Source: Maratus speciosus (Eukaryota; Arthropoda; Arachnida; Araneae; Salticidae). From it: DNA of 64,000 nt. Below are positions 11,166-22,519 of this stretch, piece by piece (the first letter of the stretch is position 1; the number at the start of each line of letters is the position of its first letter). The translations under genes and the position numbers were made by a program. The notes beneath the pieces were generated by a model. That model ran no database searches. It was not told where the DNA came from and was given only the letters and a program-made list of their open reading frames with translations. Location: assembly GCA_963932465.1 (NCBI GenBank), contig OZ010786.1, forward strand, positions 536,117,073 through 536,181,072, in the 5' to 3' direction.

Positions 11166-11358
11166 ATGTAGTTGGGAGACTGCGGTGATTTGGCACAAAT
11201 CCCTGCAGTTCTTTTGAAGTCGACATAACTATAAATTGACTGCGGTGAGTGTGTAGTTATCAACTACACATTTACTGCGGTTAATTTATAGTTATGTCGA
11301 CTTCAAAAACACTGCAGGGATTTGTGCCAAATCACCGCAGTCTTCCAACTACATTTTT
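11166..11358. repeat. Near-perfect palindrome in right end of the 9.5-kb block
   Basis: Arms of about 90 bp meet at GTGTAGTTATCAACTACAC (near 11250-11270). They include GACTGCGGTGATTTGGCAC, CCCTGCAG and GAAGTCGACATAACTATAA, each present in inverted form on the other side. The palindrome lies just inside the right TIR. The left end of the block lacks such a long hairpin, so the two ends are not equivalent. Confidence 0.8.
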
Positions 11359-11392
11359 TTTAAAGTTTCACTGCAGTTCATTTTTAGCTGGG

Positions 11393-12005
11393 TCAAGATG
11401 TCTGACAACTGCAGATAGAATTTTGAGGTTGTATGTGGTCACAGAAAATCCATTTGAAAATCTCATTATTCTTATAACATATAGTATGGAGGTATATGCC
11501 CTGTATAATTCCATATGAAAACAAAGCACTTCATAACAAAAAAAGTGCGGCATATTTGGAAACTTATCACGTTTTCTAGACATTTTGAACCTAATTTAAG
11601 AAAGATAACAGACGCTGTTGTTTAACGATATAGCTTCTTTTGTCATTCTGAAAATTTATTATTGTCAATTCTCTCAGATAAAAGAGAGCATATCAGGTCT
11701 TCAGCAATACGAAGGCAAATTTGTGCTACAAATGAAAATACTGGAACACCAGAAATAACAATTTTTCAAGTACAAAAAATACACTTGAATGCAAATGATA
11801 TTATGAGTTAACTGGCAACGAGTTAGACGTTTGGAATGACCTTTTTGATGAATGTGCCTTGCGAATAAATTGATGCCATGATAAAAGTAGGAAAAACGGA
11901 GGAATGGTCACAATATCCATGCCATACTCACGATGCATTCTCCTAGTGTCTGAGGTTTCAGAAAGCGTATTTGGACAAGGAAAGAGAAGATTTCATATTG
12001 AATAG
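11393..12005 (+). pseudogene. Broken ORF of uncharacterised arthropod-type family, 3' part
   Basis: This continues the frame interrupted at 1882. Visible blocks are LTTADRILRLYVVTENPF (from 11401), then, after frameshifts, HMKTKHFITKKVRHIW (about 11515), ENLLLSILSDKREHIRSS (from about 11650) and IFQVQKIHLNAND (about 11762). A final part around 11900-12005 includes YPCHTHD in one frame and SEVSESVFGQGKR in another. Their order matches the C-terminal half of the same family as recalled from arthropod proteins. Numerous stops and frame changes show it is non-functional. A poly(A) run (12093-12126) follows about 90 bp downstream, but it need not be a retrogene tail because mirrored transposon ends lie outside it. 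Confidence 0.6.
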
Positions 12006-12089
12006 AATAATATCAAGAAATTATATCAAAAACCTTAACACCAAAAATTATTACAAACTTCTGAAATATATAAAATTTCAAAATCAAAG

Positions 12090-12129
<40 letters not shown>

Positions 12130-12299
12130 ATGTGAGTTCATTATTTATAAATTGTATGATTTAGTACTTTTATTTTTAAATTCATGTATTATTATAAAGT
12201 TATTATTATTTATAAGATTGTTCTTTTTAAACTGAAGACTTTGCCAGATTTGAAAACAATTTTCGTAAATAAACATTTTTATGTATTTTCTTAAAAATT

Positions 12300-12786
12300 A
12301 CAAAGTGTAACTATACTTGGGACACCGGAAGATATGAATGCATTTAGATATCTAGGATTACCTATCATGTCGTACACCCAATACACAACATCTCACCAGG
12401 CGCTAAATATATTTTAAAATAAATAAATAAATAAAATAAAATAAATTATACATTTTCATAAAATTTTCATTTTTTAACTATTTTGGGGGCGCTTGGTGCA
12501 CCGGAAGATACGAATGCATTTCAATTTAAAAAAACATGTAAAATAATATATATATAAGACAACTTACGCACCCTGCACCACAATTTTTTTTAATTAAAAA
12601 ATAAGAAAAATTATATATTTTCAAAAACATTTCATTTTTTAACTATTTTTGATCCGTTTGGGGAACCGTAAGATATGGAGGGATTTCAATAAAAAATAGG
12701 TGTAAACCAGAATACACAAAATGCAACTTTTGCACTCCGCGCCAAAAATAATTTAAAAAAAATCGTATACTTTTCGATTCACCATA
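12300..12786 (-). repeat. Right terminal repeat block (three subrepeats, inverted)
   Basis: On the minus strand this repeats the layout of 688-1160: three subrepeats with CTTCCGGTG-like words at about 12330, 12506 and 12670 and GTTGTCTTA / GTTGCATTTT words. The copies are spaced 164-176 bp. The outermost bases form the right end of the transposon, followed by CTCTGCAT (12787-12794). The minus-strand open frame at 12643-12987 straddles this boundary and is not a gene. Confidence 0.75.
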
Positions 12787-12794
12787 CTCTGCAT

Positions 12795-15700
12795 GAAATG
12801 CACTTGATTCAGTCAAATACAATTGGTTCAAAATACATTTTCGAGTAGGGTGGACATATTCACAGGTTTTTGTTTGGTGCAGTTTTTGTCTTCGTGGGGT
12901 TATCTTTATTCTTTTTTTATAAAGGGTTTTGGCTTTTTTCCCGCAGCGTGAACTTTTGCATGGTGAACTGCTTAAAATTTCAGCCATTATTATTCTAGTC
13001 TGTTACTGTAGAATCGAACAGATTAATCTGTATACGGTGGAACTCTTTTAATTTGACGTAAGATAAAATTGGTGAAGTCGAAACTATACCTTGCGAAACG
13101 AAGTTTTTTTTTTTTTTTTTTTTTTTTTTTTCCCCACAATGAACGTGAGTGTTTTCTTTAGATAGCTTTTCTTCCTTGTGTAAAATAGGATTATCGATTG
13201 AAAGCAATTGTCTTCCTCCCCATTTTCAATGTTTTTTGGTTCAACAAGCGTAGATTTTCAAGCAATTCCAGTCATGATTCTTTCTAAAAAACAATTTTGG
13301 AAAGGTTATACAAACGATATTTTATATCCAGCTTTAGCAATGGTAGCAGTTTTTCTAAAATCAGGTGCGCATTTTTGCACACTTTGGCACTGCGCACTCT
13401 TGGATTATAGTCAATACATATATTTTAAACGTCAGTAATGTCATCTATAGTTTAACAAATCTAAATCACTTAGGGGACACACACTATATTGATGGTTATT
13501 AACTATAAATATAAGGTTAAAATTTGGTAGTTATTATGCAACGAAAAAGTATTTTACAGTGTACTTTTCTATATACTGAAAATCGTACTTCTTTACAAAT
13601 TCCACAAAATGCACTATACATCAAACTAATAACTGTTTGCATTTAATTGCACTGAAAAAAGAACTATGTTTCTTAATACAGTAACATTTCCTAAAACCAC
13701 TATTTTAAATATTAAAAACGTCTTTCGAGTTCTTTAATTTTAGCTTTAACTTTAATAAACAGTTCTTTAATTTTAGAAATCTTAGAAACCTTAGAAGAAG
13801 CATTTATAAAAAGACGTTATTTTGCTGCTACTGATTTTTGGAAATGTTATTGAATATTTATTTATTTTTTTTTTTTTTGCTGTATGTTTATTGCACGTTG
13901 ATCAAACCTGGAATTCGGGTTTTTCGGCTGCTATTCATGTTCAATTAAACATTTCCTTGTTCAACAAACATGTTTTATAGACAAACAGGAAAAAGAACGA
14001 CATAGACATTAACATTAAAATTAAAATTTGTTTGTTATTCTTGCATAATAAAATGCTTTTCATAGATTAAAATGTTTAATTGAAAATATATAGCCACACA
14101 AATACGATATTCCGTTTCATTTGCAAAATTGTGTGGAAACAAACAAAAAAAATATCTTATATGTTACTTTCTGAGGTTACGTAAGATACATAACGCTGCA
14201 TCATGAAAATATCAAACTTCGGGTGGACATTCAAACAGAAATAGAACTATTTCTGATTCTATTCTGAACTAAAATATTTTTATTCTGAAATGTATACGTT
14301 CTATTTCCGTGTATGGGAACATTATCAGTCCGTATGGTAAAAACAAATGGTACGTACGTACTGCAAAACATTCAGATACAAAATTTTAGAAATATATTCA
14401 ACTACTAAATTAAATAAACGTTAAAATTACACTTACTTTTCATAATCGAAAAAGACAGCTACACGTCGCAATGAATGAGCTAGCTGAACTATTTCTTACG
14501 AACAAAGTTTAGGGTGCAATCTCTGATCAAGTTTTGGAAATATTTAGACTGGTCATCTCTCCTCTATGACCATCTATCCTTGAGTTACCCTATTCCCCGA
14601 GATAATAAGTTTAGACAATGAAAATGCTAGGTAATTTTCGAATGCGAGTGAGATGAACGTAAGTACATTGTTATTCGGATGATATTAACATAAAGAAGGC
14701 TCTTTAATTTTACTAAAACATTTCAGTTTGACAAAAATAATTTTATGAAATCAATTTTATGGATAACAAGTTTCAATTATAACTTTTGAATTTCTTATTA
14801 AAAATAGATGAAAGTAAGCAAAACTTTTAGTTGTGAAAACACTTATAGATTAAAATAACTCCATATGAAAAATTGTAATTAACCAATATTTTCGAAACAA
14901 TGTTCGACACACTTATTTACCCGAGACTTGAATGCCTTTTAATCTGTAAAAAACATTTTTGGCAGATCAAACACATACCCAAATGAAAGTTAACTTGATA
15001 AAGGTGCGTAATTTGTAAATAGCAAAACAATTTAAATAGCATTTTTTTAATATATCATACAAAAAGATATAATAAATTTCTTTTAGAAATTTAAAAATTT
15101 ATTAATGCATGAGAAAGGTAACTAAAATTAAAAATATACTAAAGAATAAATTATTCTTTTAGTAGGAATTTTTCATTAATGCAGTATATATATTTATAAA
15201 TATCAACGCAAATTCCACCTTGAATACCCTTTTAAAATCTTCTATATCCTTGGTTTTCAAAATCACTAAGAAAGAAATAATTTGTCAAAATACCGTAACT
15301 TTAGTAAAAAACATTTCTTTTCTAAAAAAAGAGAATTCAAACACCCATAAATATTTAAAAAAAAAAATCAAAAATTGTATGCTGTTTAAAATATTTTTAT
15401 TCTGAAATGTAAAAGGTATACAACATATTTTGTTTTCTTTTGATGTTTTCTAACACAGCCTTAGATTTTATATAGATTTTAACCACATATTATGAAAAAT
15501 AAATTTTTTATTGAAGGATTTTTTTTATTTTTTTTTTTTTATTTATTTTTTTTTTACTAAATGTATTTTAAATTTGGAAAGTATATTTTTACAAAGTATA
15601 TAATGCGTTACCATTTTGTCAGAGGACGAATTTTAAAAATCTTTGTAAACAATACTTTTAAAAGCCGTTGAAGTTATCATTATCTCTAGGGTGCAAAGGC

Positions 15701-16600
15701 AATAAATAGGATGCATTACTGAGCACCATTGCATACATTGTATCAAATGTTTTAAATTAAATTGCTTTAAACATACTAAAGCAAACTACCTTAAACATAT
15801 TCCGTAATAGCGTAATAAGGAACATGTGTCATATTCAGAAGATAATTTCTTAAAGTTTTTTTTTTTTTTTTAGTTATTAAAATTAAGAATAGTTGTTTCG
15901 GTATTAAAATAATTGTTGAAATTCTTTAAAGATTTTTATTCCGTCGAATTACTAATTAAAAGGTTACATTCGTTTTCCACAAAATAATTAAAAATTAAAA
16001 AACAAAATAATCAGGCATAGTGCATAAGTTATGGTTAAATTAAATGTTTATAGATAGTTCGTATTTCAAGGCATTTTTATTGGTAATATGATCTTCTGTC
16101 GAAAACAAACGTTCTAACAAAAGTTAGAACTGTGAATTATACTTTCTATTATTGATTAGATTTTTCTTATTATTTATTAAAACGTCGGTATATTTCCTAT
16201 TTTTTGTTTGAACTATCTTCTGAGATAATGATAACTCTAAATGTTTCATAAAAACATCTTTCTATATTAAAATATAAATCACATTTAAAAAATGCATGCT
16301 TGTAAATAATCATTTGGCATTTAAAATGTCACTTGAACTGATCATTGTTAGAAGTTATTCCGTTTAGATTTTATCCAAAAATATATTTTTCAATTGAAAA
16401 TCATTTAAAAATATTATTATTTCTAGTTTTTGAAATGTAGAACAGAAGGTTAAAAGGGATATTTCAAAGGACAATAGTTTCACTAGGCTGGCAATGTATA
16501 GTTAATAATAGTTGGAAACGCAATCTAAAAATATCTGTGTAAGCAACATTTCCCTCACCTATGTCATATAAGCAGTAAACGCACACTATCTAGATATTTA
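12795..16600. other. AT-rich DNA, no gene found
   Basis: Open frames here (for example 12995-13207, 13208-13438, 15220-15405) are short, low in complexity and lack motifs. A T-run lies at about 13106-13130. The stretch 13880-14070 is similar in places to 36190-36400 (shared words TTTTATAGACAAAC and ATTAAAATTAA), so both may belong to one old dispersed repeat. I see nothing else to annotate. Confidence 0.4.
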
Positions 16601-18573
16601 AACTTAGTAAATTCATTCTAAAATTCATTTTTAATATATTCAGAGCAAGAATGAAACATATACTATCTTATTCCGGACTGTTCATTTCCAGAACAATATT
16701 CTGTGACTTTAACTTCAATTGTATAATATTTTTGTGGAGATAAAAAGACCTTAACAATCTTAAAAACAAAATCCACCTTAAGGGATTTTGTGCGATTGAT
16801 ATATATTAACAATAATATTTTCGAAATATATTTTTGAGAGGGTTCTTTGACTTTTCCTATCATATATTTTAAATAACTTCCGAGACTGCGCAGAAAATGT
16901 ATTTTATTTGTATCTGTACATTTCCATTTTCAGTGAGGGTATTTTTTTGTGGAAATATGTTATTCCTTGATTATCAATATTGTTAAACTTTAAAATACGA
17001 ACAATTCAGTCACACTTTTAATTATTAGATCTGTTCTTTTATAAAAAGAAACATAGAACATTAAAGAAATGCGAGACTTCTGTCAATGAATAAAAACATA
17101 TATACGGAAAGGACCATAATTACTCGAAAAAAGATATTAGAAATTGTGCTAGGATCAGTTTTCTAACTTCTTCAAACAACCTAAAACTCTTTCTATCTTT
17201 ATATTCCAGCTTTGCAAATCCATGCCCAAATTCATTATGAAAACGTTCAAAGCCATTCTAAATGGTCACATTTTCAAATTTAGAATGTAGCACATTGCTC
17301 TTTTACAAAATAAATAAATAAATAAAAATATCATTTCAATTTCAACTCACATATTTTTTGCGTAGTCAAAAGAAAAATATATTAAAATCCATACTAAGGC
17401 ATCTTGTGTGATTGACATTATTTTAAGAATCATCTTTCAAAAAAACTTTTTCAGGTGATTCTTGACTTTTTTTCCTTTGAGATTTTTTTTATAATATCAG
17501 AAACGGAAAATTATATGATTTTCAACTGATGTTTTTTTTTTTTTTTTTTTTTTTTTTTTCATTTATTTGGAATTTTTTTTTCCAATAGATGTTAGATTTT
17601 TTTTATGAAATAGAAGTAAGGAGTAAAAATTGAATTTATTTTCTACTATTATATGTGCCAAAATAAGCATAAACGTTTGAAAACCGATAATTTAAAACAC
17701 CATTCCTAAATGTAGTCACATTAATGGATTATTATTACAATTAAAAAAAAATACATTATGCATGTTAAATCTGAGAAAATCTAAAAAAAAAATAAATCTA
17801 AAAATTTAATGCAGTAGTGCCCAATTGGAAACTATTTTTAAATGTGTATTTTTGAGGTTTGAGAATTCATAACAAGACTTTCTCTTTAATACTAATAATT
17901 TATAAGCCTTGGGAAACATAATAAAATCAAAAATGTAATTGTACAAATGTCATGAAGAAATTTTTATTATGACAGCAGTTATAAAGAAGAAAATTGGAAT
18001 ATATAAAAAAATATGATATACGTAAATTATCCCAATTTTAGTGAGTTCAGAATTTTTACTATTAATTACGGCCTTTCAGAGCCTTTACGTAGAGTTGAAG
18101 AAGTAATTTAGTTCCGAAGCTGTTATAATAGGATACTAAAAATTGAATTATTTATTCTATTGGTTGAATTTCGGAGTTGATTCTGTGTAGCAGAATGACA
18201 CTTGTGGTAAAGTTTGGTCTATTCTCGGGCCATTGCATCATTTGAATGTAATTAACCTGCCCTTCTCATAGCTCCAAAACATAACAACTACAGCTGAATC
18301 TCGCTATTACCAGATTGACGTATTGCTGACACTAGGTGACACCTGATTTCCACTCTAATTACTCATGCATATTGGTAACATTCAACCAGGCCAACAACAT
18401 CATGTTAACACATGCAATATGTTTTAATTATTTATCTATCAACATTAATCAAGTACTAAAAATTGGCAAAACACTTCGTTATATACTTGATTAAGTTATT
18501 TTTCTACTGATATACAATTTATGGCCATTACTTAAACATAAAGTTGTGTTGTGTAATGTGTAGGCATCTAATC

Positions 18574-18610
<37 letters not shown>

Positions 18611-19699
18611 TTTTCACAATTTTTCTAACCTGCATTTTCTACATTTAATTTATCCTAGTTAAATGTACAGTAGTTCACTTTCTATACCGAAAAATAACCG
18701 GAAAATATCTCGGCCAGCACCATATTCCTTCTTTGTTGACATAAGCAAGATATGTGTAATGTAATTATTAAATGCGTATGTATATAATGCGTATGTAATT
18801 ATTAAATATTAGTAAATCCATCTCCAAACAAAATTATTAGAAACTCAGATCCAAAATGTATCATGCACTACCTTATTCCGCATGGCTCAATTGAAGAACA
18901 AAATTCTCTGACATAAAATTGAAATATAAAAAGTTTTGTTGTAGTTTAAAAAAAAAAAAAAATGTTGCACAGTACTCTTATGTGATTTATATATACTGAC
19001 GTTCGTATTTTTAAAAGGATTCTTAGAATTTTCCTATCAGAATTTTTGAATAACTTCTGACAGTGCGTAGACAATTGTTTTTTGTAGCTGTTTATTTTCA
19101 TTTTTCCATTAGAATTTACTTAGTGGAAATATAAACTTTAAAATAAGAACAATTCCAACACATTTTTTAACATTTTCATTTTTCCATTAGAATGTTATAG
19201 TGGAAATATAAACTTTAAAACAAGAACAATTCCAACACATTTTTTAATCATTTCCCCTATTCTGAACACATAAATAATCACAAAATGTTAAAGAAATTAA
19301 GTTCTTCTATAAAGAATTAAAAAATCTATATACAAAATGGTATTTTAATACTAGAAAAAATTGTAAGAAACTGAACGAGTATAATTTTTCCTCCTTGCTC
19401 ATAAGAGCAAAGACGCTTTATATCAGATATTTCAGCTTAGGATATTTATATTTGAACTCATTTTAAAAACATTCAAAGCCAATATGTATGCCATTTTTTT
19501 TTTCAAATTTACAATACCCCGCATTCCTCATTTACAGAAAGAAATTCTCTGACATCAATTTCGACTCACATATTTTGGGTAGTCAAAATAGGAAAATATA
19601 AAGTGAAATCGACGCTAAAGCATCATGTGTGATTGACGTATTTTAAGAATCGTCTTTCCAAAATGTTTTTTTTTAGAGGATTCCAGGAATTTTTTCCTG

Positions 19700-19737
<38 letters not shown>

Positions 19738-20100
19738 CCGAAGGGTAAAAGAAAATGATTTTCTATAGATTTTTTTTTTCATTTATTTGGTAACTTATTT
19801 TTTCTTGTTAATACGAATGAGATATTTCCTATGAAATGGGTGTAAAGGTTAGTAAATTGTGTCTACTTTGTAGTATAATTTCTGTAAAAATAAGCATAAT
19901 CTTTCGAAAAATTATAATTGAGAACACAATTTAAAAATAATAATAATTAGCTCAAATGAAATAAATATTGTGAAAATTTTCAGATAAAAGAAACATCTTA
20001 AAAATTAAGTCTTAGAAAATCTGTGAAAATAAGTCTAAAAAAATTCATATGTTAAATGTTTACGTCTCTCTGCAAACATTATTTTTTACAAAAAAAAAAA
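16600..20100 (+). repeat. Diverged 2.2-kb tandem duplication
   Basis: 16600-18840 and 18846-20100 run in parallel. Matching landmarks are CTTATTCCGGACTG/CTTATTCCGCATGG (16669/18871), the T-runs at 17531 and 19707 followed by CATTTATTTGG (17560/19780), and AAAATAAGCATAA (17660/19885). The second unit is shorter or fades out. Identity is low enough that the duplication must be old. Each unit contains two copies of the dispersed ~280-bp repeat described separately. Confidence 0.6.
16630..16930 (+). repeat. Dispersed ~280-bp repeat, reference copy
   Basis: A recognisable order of words recurs in the window: TTGTGTGATTGACATAT, then GAGAGGATTCTTGGAATTTT, then CCTATNAGATTTTT, then GATAATCTTCGG, then TTTATTTTCATTTTT. 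Copies with variations lie near 16630-16930, 17225-17520, 18845-19105, 19440-19735, 25070-25390, 28885-29140, 32515-32800 and 32840-33060, all in the plus orientation. There is no coding potential. The identical orientation suggests that old tandem duplications, not independent insertions, spread it. Confidence 0.55.
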
Positions 20101-20412
20101 AAATAATAATAATAATAATTAATAACTTCCAAAATTGTTGAAAAGTTATTATGAATTTGGTTTTATGCCGCCTGTCCTCTGCCCGTGCTCGAACTCGAGT
20201 AAATATAATCATTCAATTGATGTATATTATTAAGATCTGGTATGGTATCTTCGGTATTGAAACATATTTGTGTAGTTTTTTCATTTAATGTACAAGAAAC
20301 ACTGAAAATAATTCCGTTACATTACTATGGGGGAAAATTGTTTGCAATGTATTGTAATGATGGTATACTTTTTTAAACATATTGTAATTTATAAATATCA
20401 TTAAGGTACAGT

Positions 20413-20675
20413 TACACTAAAAAAAAAATCCCACCAGTTTTCCTGTAGGAATCGGAAAAATAGTTGTTCTTATCGTACCAGAAATTTTTCCGACCTACCT
20501 CGGAATAAAATGCGTAAAAAAAAAAAGAAATAGCCAATAAAACGGTAATGTATGGATTGTATTCCGATTGTACGGGTTTTACTACGAGCTGGGTCGGAAA
20601 ATTTTCCGGTACGATAAGGGCAACTATTTTTTCGATTTCTACAGGAAAACTGGTCGTATTTTATTTTACAGTGTA
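20413..20675. mobile_element. Fold-back MITE, copy 1 (TACACT ends)
   Basis: The arms are inverted: CCAGTTTTCCTGTAGGAATCG on the left recurs reversed on the right with two substitutions, followed inward by AAAATAGTTG and CTTATCGTACC. The outer ends read TACACT and imply a TA target, as in Tc1/mariner-type MITEs. A second, better conserved copy lies 150 bp away (20824-21096). The open frames across it are palindrome read-through. Confidence 0.75.
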
Positions 20676-20823
20676 CTATATTTACTTACTGTATGTCGTG
20701 TGTATAACATTCATCGGTCATTTTCAGGGACACATAAACTGATACAGATACAAAAGTGTCTATATACAGTAATTGTTGGAAAACTGTAACAAAAGGAATA
20801 AATACGGAAATTGAACTAGCCTT

Positions 20824-21096
20824 TGCACTGTAAAAAAAAAAAAAAAAAAAAAGACCAGATTTCTTGTAGGAATCGGAAAAATAGTTGCCCTTATCGGACT
20901 CAGCTCGGAATAAAATCAGTGAAATAGGAATAAAATCCGTAAAATTGGAATAAAATCCGTAAAGTACCGTTTTAATGAATGTTTCCTTTTTTTTACGAAT
21001 TTTATTCCGAGCTGTGTCGGAAAATTTTCTGGTACGATAAGGGCAACTATTTTTCCGATTCCTACAGGAATACTGCTTGGATTTTTTTACAGTGTA
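20824..21096. mobile_element. Fold-back MITE, copy 2
   Basis: This is the same family as 20413-20675. The ends are TGCACTGTAAAA on the left and, inverted, TACACTGTAAAA on the right. The inner arms share GGAATCGGAAAAATAGTTGC and CTTATCG. The centre has three short GGAATAAAATCNGT repeats (20908-20960), absent from the first copy. The minus-strand frame at 20686-21108 merely reads through this element. Confidence 0.75.
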
Positions 21097-21270
21097 AGTC
21101 ACGAGCACTATTTCCGTACTTTAAGGCAAATTTTCTCCCGTAATTTCAAAAAAAAAAAAAAAAAAAAAATCCGGAAAATTTTCTGCAATTTACCGGGAAA
21201 AAGTTCCTTTAAAATACGGAAATAGTACTGGCGTCTGGATTGCCAGTACTATTTCAGTATTTTAGTCCGT
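21097..21270. repeat. Hairpin repeat with ACTATTTCCGTA arms, copy 1
   Basis: CACTATTTCCGTACTTTAA near 21108 is inverted as TTAAAATACGGAAATAGTA near 21210-21230, with a poly(A) loop between. The sequence CTGGNNTCTGGATTGCCAG and a further ACTATTTC follow. It abuts the MITE at 20824-21096. A second copy lies at 22090-22290. Confidence 0.6.
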
Positions 21271-21478
21271 TTTTTTAATAATGAAGTACGTTTTCACTCG
21301 TTTTTAAACTTAACGATTTCTTTTATTGTTTCATGGTGTGTATAAATCCAATAGTTGATACACAGGTATTCTCAAAAGATACGAAGTATATTTTAGTTTA
21401 TTTGCGGAAATCGCTGAATTCGACTTTTCAATTGTGCTTTGCGTTTCCGGACTGAAATAGATTTTAGCATACTATGTA

Positions 21479-21639
21479 CATAGCTGCCAACTTGTACGGA
21501 TTTTTCCTACCACTAAACTTTTATAGAAATCTTTGACTTATTTAAACGTTAAAATTGCTTGAATTTCAGGGATTCAATTAGCTAAAATTTTCTGTAAAGT
21601 TTTAGTGGTATGAAAAATCCGTACAAGTTGGCAGCTATG
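21479..21639. mobile_element. Small palindromic MITE with TATGTA direct repeat
   Basis: The ends are CATAGCTGCCAACTTGTACG with an exact inverted match on the right, continuing through GATTTTTC and TACCACTAAA. TATGTA occurs immediately outside both ends (21473-21478 and 21640-21645), consistent with a 6-bp target duplication. The element is 161 bp with an AT-rich middle. I cannot assign its superfamily. Confidence 0.7.
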
Positions 21640-22089
21640 TATGTAGTATAAGTACAATTCTTTAGATCAGAGGATCTAAAACTAGGGTACGCGTAGCAAT
21701 ACTGGTACGTGAAGATGTGTTTAGTGATACGGAAATGTCCGATACTGGCACGTGAAATGAAATAAAATGTATAAGAATAGCGATGGATTGCTGGAATCTA
21801 CATTCAAAAAGATGAATGTAACAGAATTTTCGTTGGTGAGAAAAGATTACTCTCTGATAACCGCAAAAGTTCTAAAATTCCTGTCTGATTTTAGAAAAAA
21901 ATATCCTTTTTTAAGTGCTTTCTCTTCACTTCTTTATAATAAAACCAAATGCAGGAATAAACTAACCATTTAATCTGACTTGCATCTAAAACTAAGATTC
22001 AAGTAGACATGAGGAAGCTGTGTTTGATAAAGCAAGCAGACCTTTACCATTAGTAACACGGGTAATTAATCGGGTCACCCTACTCTCTA

Positions 22090-22290
22090 AAAAAAGTGCG
22101 CTAAAATGCGGAAATTGTTCACGCAATCGACACGACAATACTATTTCCGTACTTTAACGAATTTTTCCACCGTAAATTCCAATGAAACGGAAATTATTAT
22201 GTAATTTACCGGGAAAAAGCTCCATTAAGATACGGAAATAGTACTGGCTTCTGGATTGCCAGTACTATTTCCGTTTTTTTTTTTTTTTTA
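22090..22290. repeat. Hairpin repeat with ACTATTTCCGTA arms, copy 2
   Basis: TACTATTTCCGTACTTTAA (about 22139) is inverted at about 22230-22248, followed by CTGGCTTCTGGATTGCCAG and a third ACTATTTCCG, exactly the layout of 21097-21270. Two such units about 1 kb apart suggest a dispersed family whose ends I cannot fix. Confidence 0.6.
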
Positions 22291-22299
22291 CATGCATCA

Positions 22300-22488
22300 A
22301 TTCTTGATTTTGTGAGAGTAATATATTTTTTTTAAGTGTAAATGTCATTTTACAGATTATCTATTAGAATAAGATTAATAAAACGATTAACGGATTAAAT
22401 GGATTTCGTCACATTTTTTTTATAAAAATAATGTTTAAAAAATTGTTTCACATAAACATAAATTTCATTATTATGGAATATGTATTTG

Positions 22489-22519
<31 letters not shown>

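Larger units (their letters stand above)
1883..11392. mobile_element. 9.5-kb inserted block with CCCAGCTAAAAATGAACTG ends
   Basis: The left edge reads CCCAGCTAAAAATGAACTG followed by TAGT (1883-1905). The right edge is the inverted form with CAGT (11370-11392), one mismatch in 23. TC precedes the left end (1881-1882) and follows the right end (11393-11394), suggesting a 2-bp duplication. Dropping one TC and the block brings the codons H-S-R-C-L-T-T together across the junction, consistent with the interrupted family. Both ends are rich in ACTGCAGT/ACTGTAGT words. No coding capacity is visible. The interior is tandem arrays plus later insertions. It may be one large non-autonomous element or the outer ends of two related elements with unrelated DNA trapped between them. 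Confidence 0.6.
688..12786. mobile_element. Outer DNA transposon with 8-bp target duplication and triple terminal repeats
   Basis: Both boundaries are visible. The octamer CTCTGCAT occurs at 680-687 and again at 12787-12794. The sequence just inside starts TAGGGTGGATCGAAAA on the left; on the right, read inward on the minus strand, it starts TATGGTGAATCGAAAA (14 of 16 identical). Each end continues into about 450 bp made of three related repeats in mirror-image order. Between them lies a decayed reading frame of an uncharacterised protein family, itself split by a 9.5-kb insertion (1883-11392). Without that insertion the element would be about 2.6 kb. An 8-bp duplication is known for hAT, P, Merlin and Novosib elements, but I cannot place this one in any of them. 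That the enclosed frame is its transposase is inference. The N-terminal part of the frame appears missing, so this copy is dead. Confidence 0.8.

Noticed and set aside
8822..11171. Overlapping open frames up to 215 codons (repeat-protein candidates)
   Set aside because: They follow the 120-bp satellite in two frames at once, have no start or stop conserved between blocks, and persist only because 120 is divisible by three.
12093..12126. Poly(A) run after the broken ORF, read as a retrogene tail
   Set aside because: The mirrored transposon ends and the 8-bp duplication lie outside it; long A-runs are common throughout the window.
12643..12987. 114-codon minus-strand frame
   Set aside because: It runs across the right boundary of the outer transposon and its terminal repeats, with no family-like motif.
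20686..21108. 140-codon minus-strand frame
   Set aside because: It reads through the fold-back MITE and its poly(A) loop; a similar frame appears on the opposite strand because of the palindrome.
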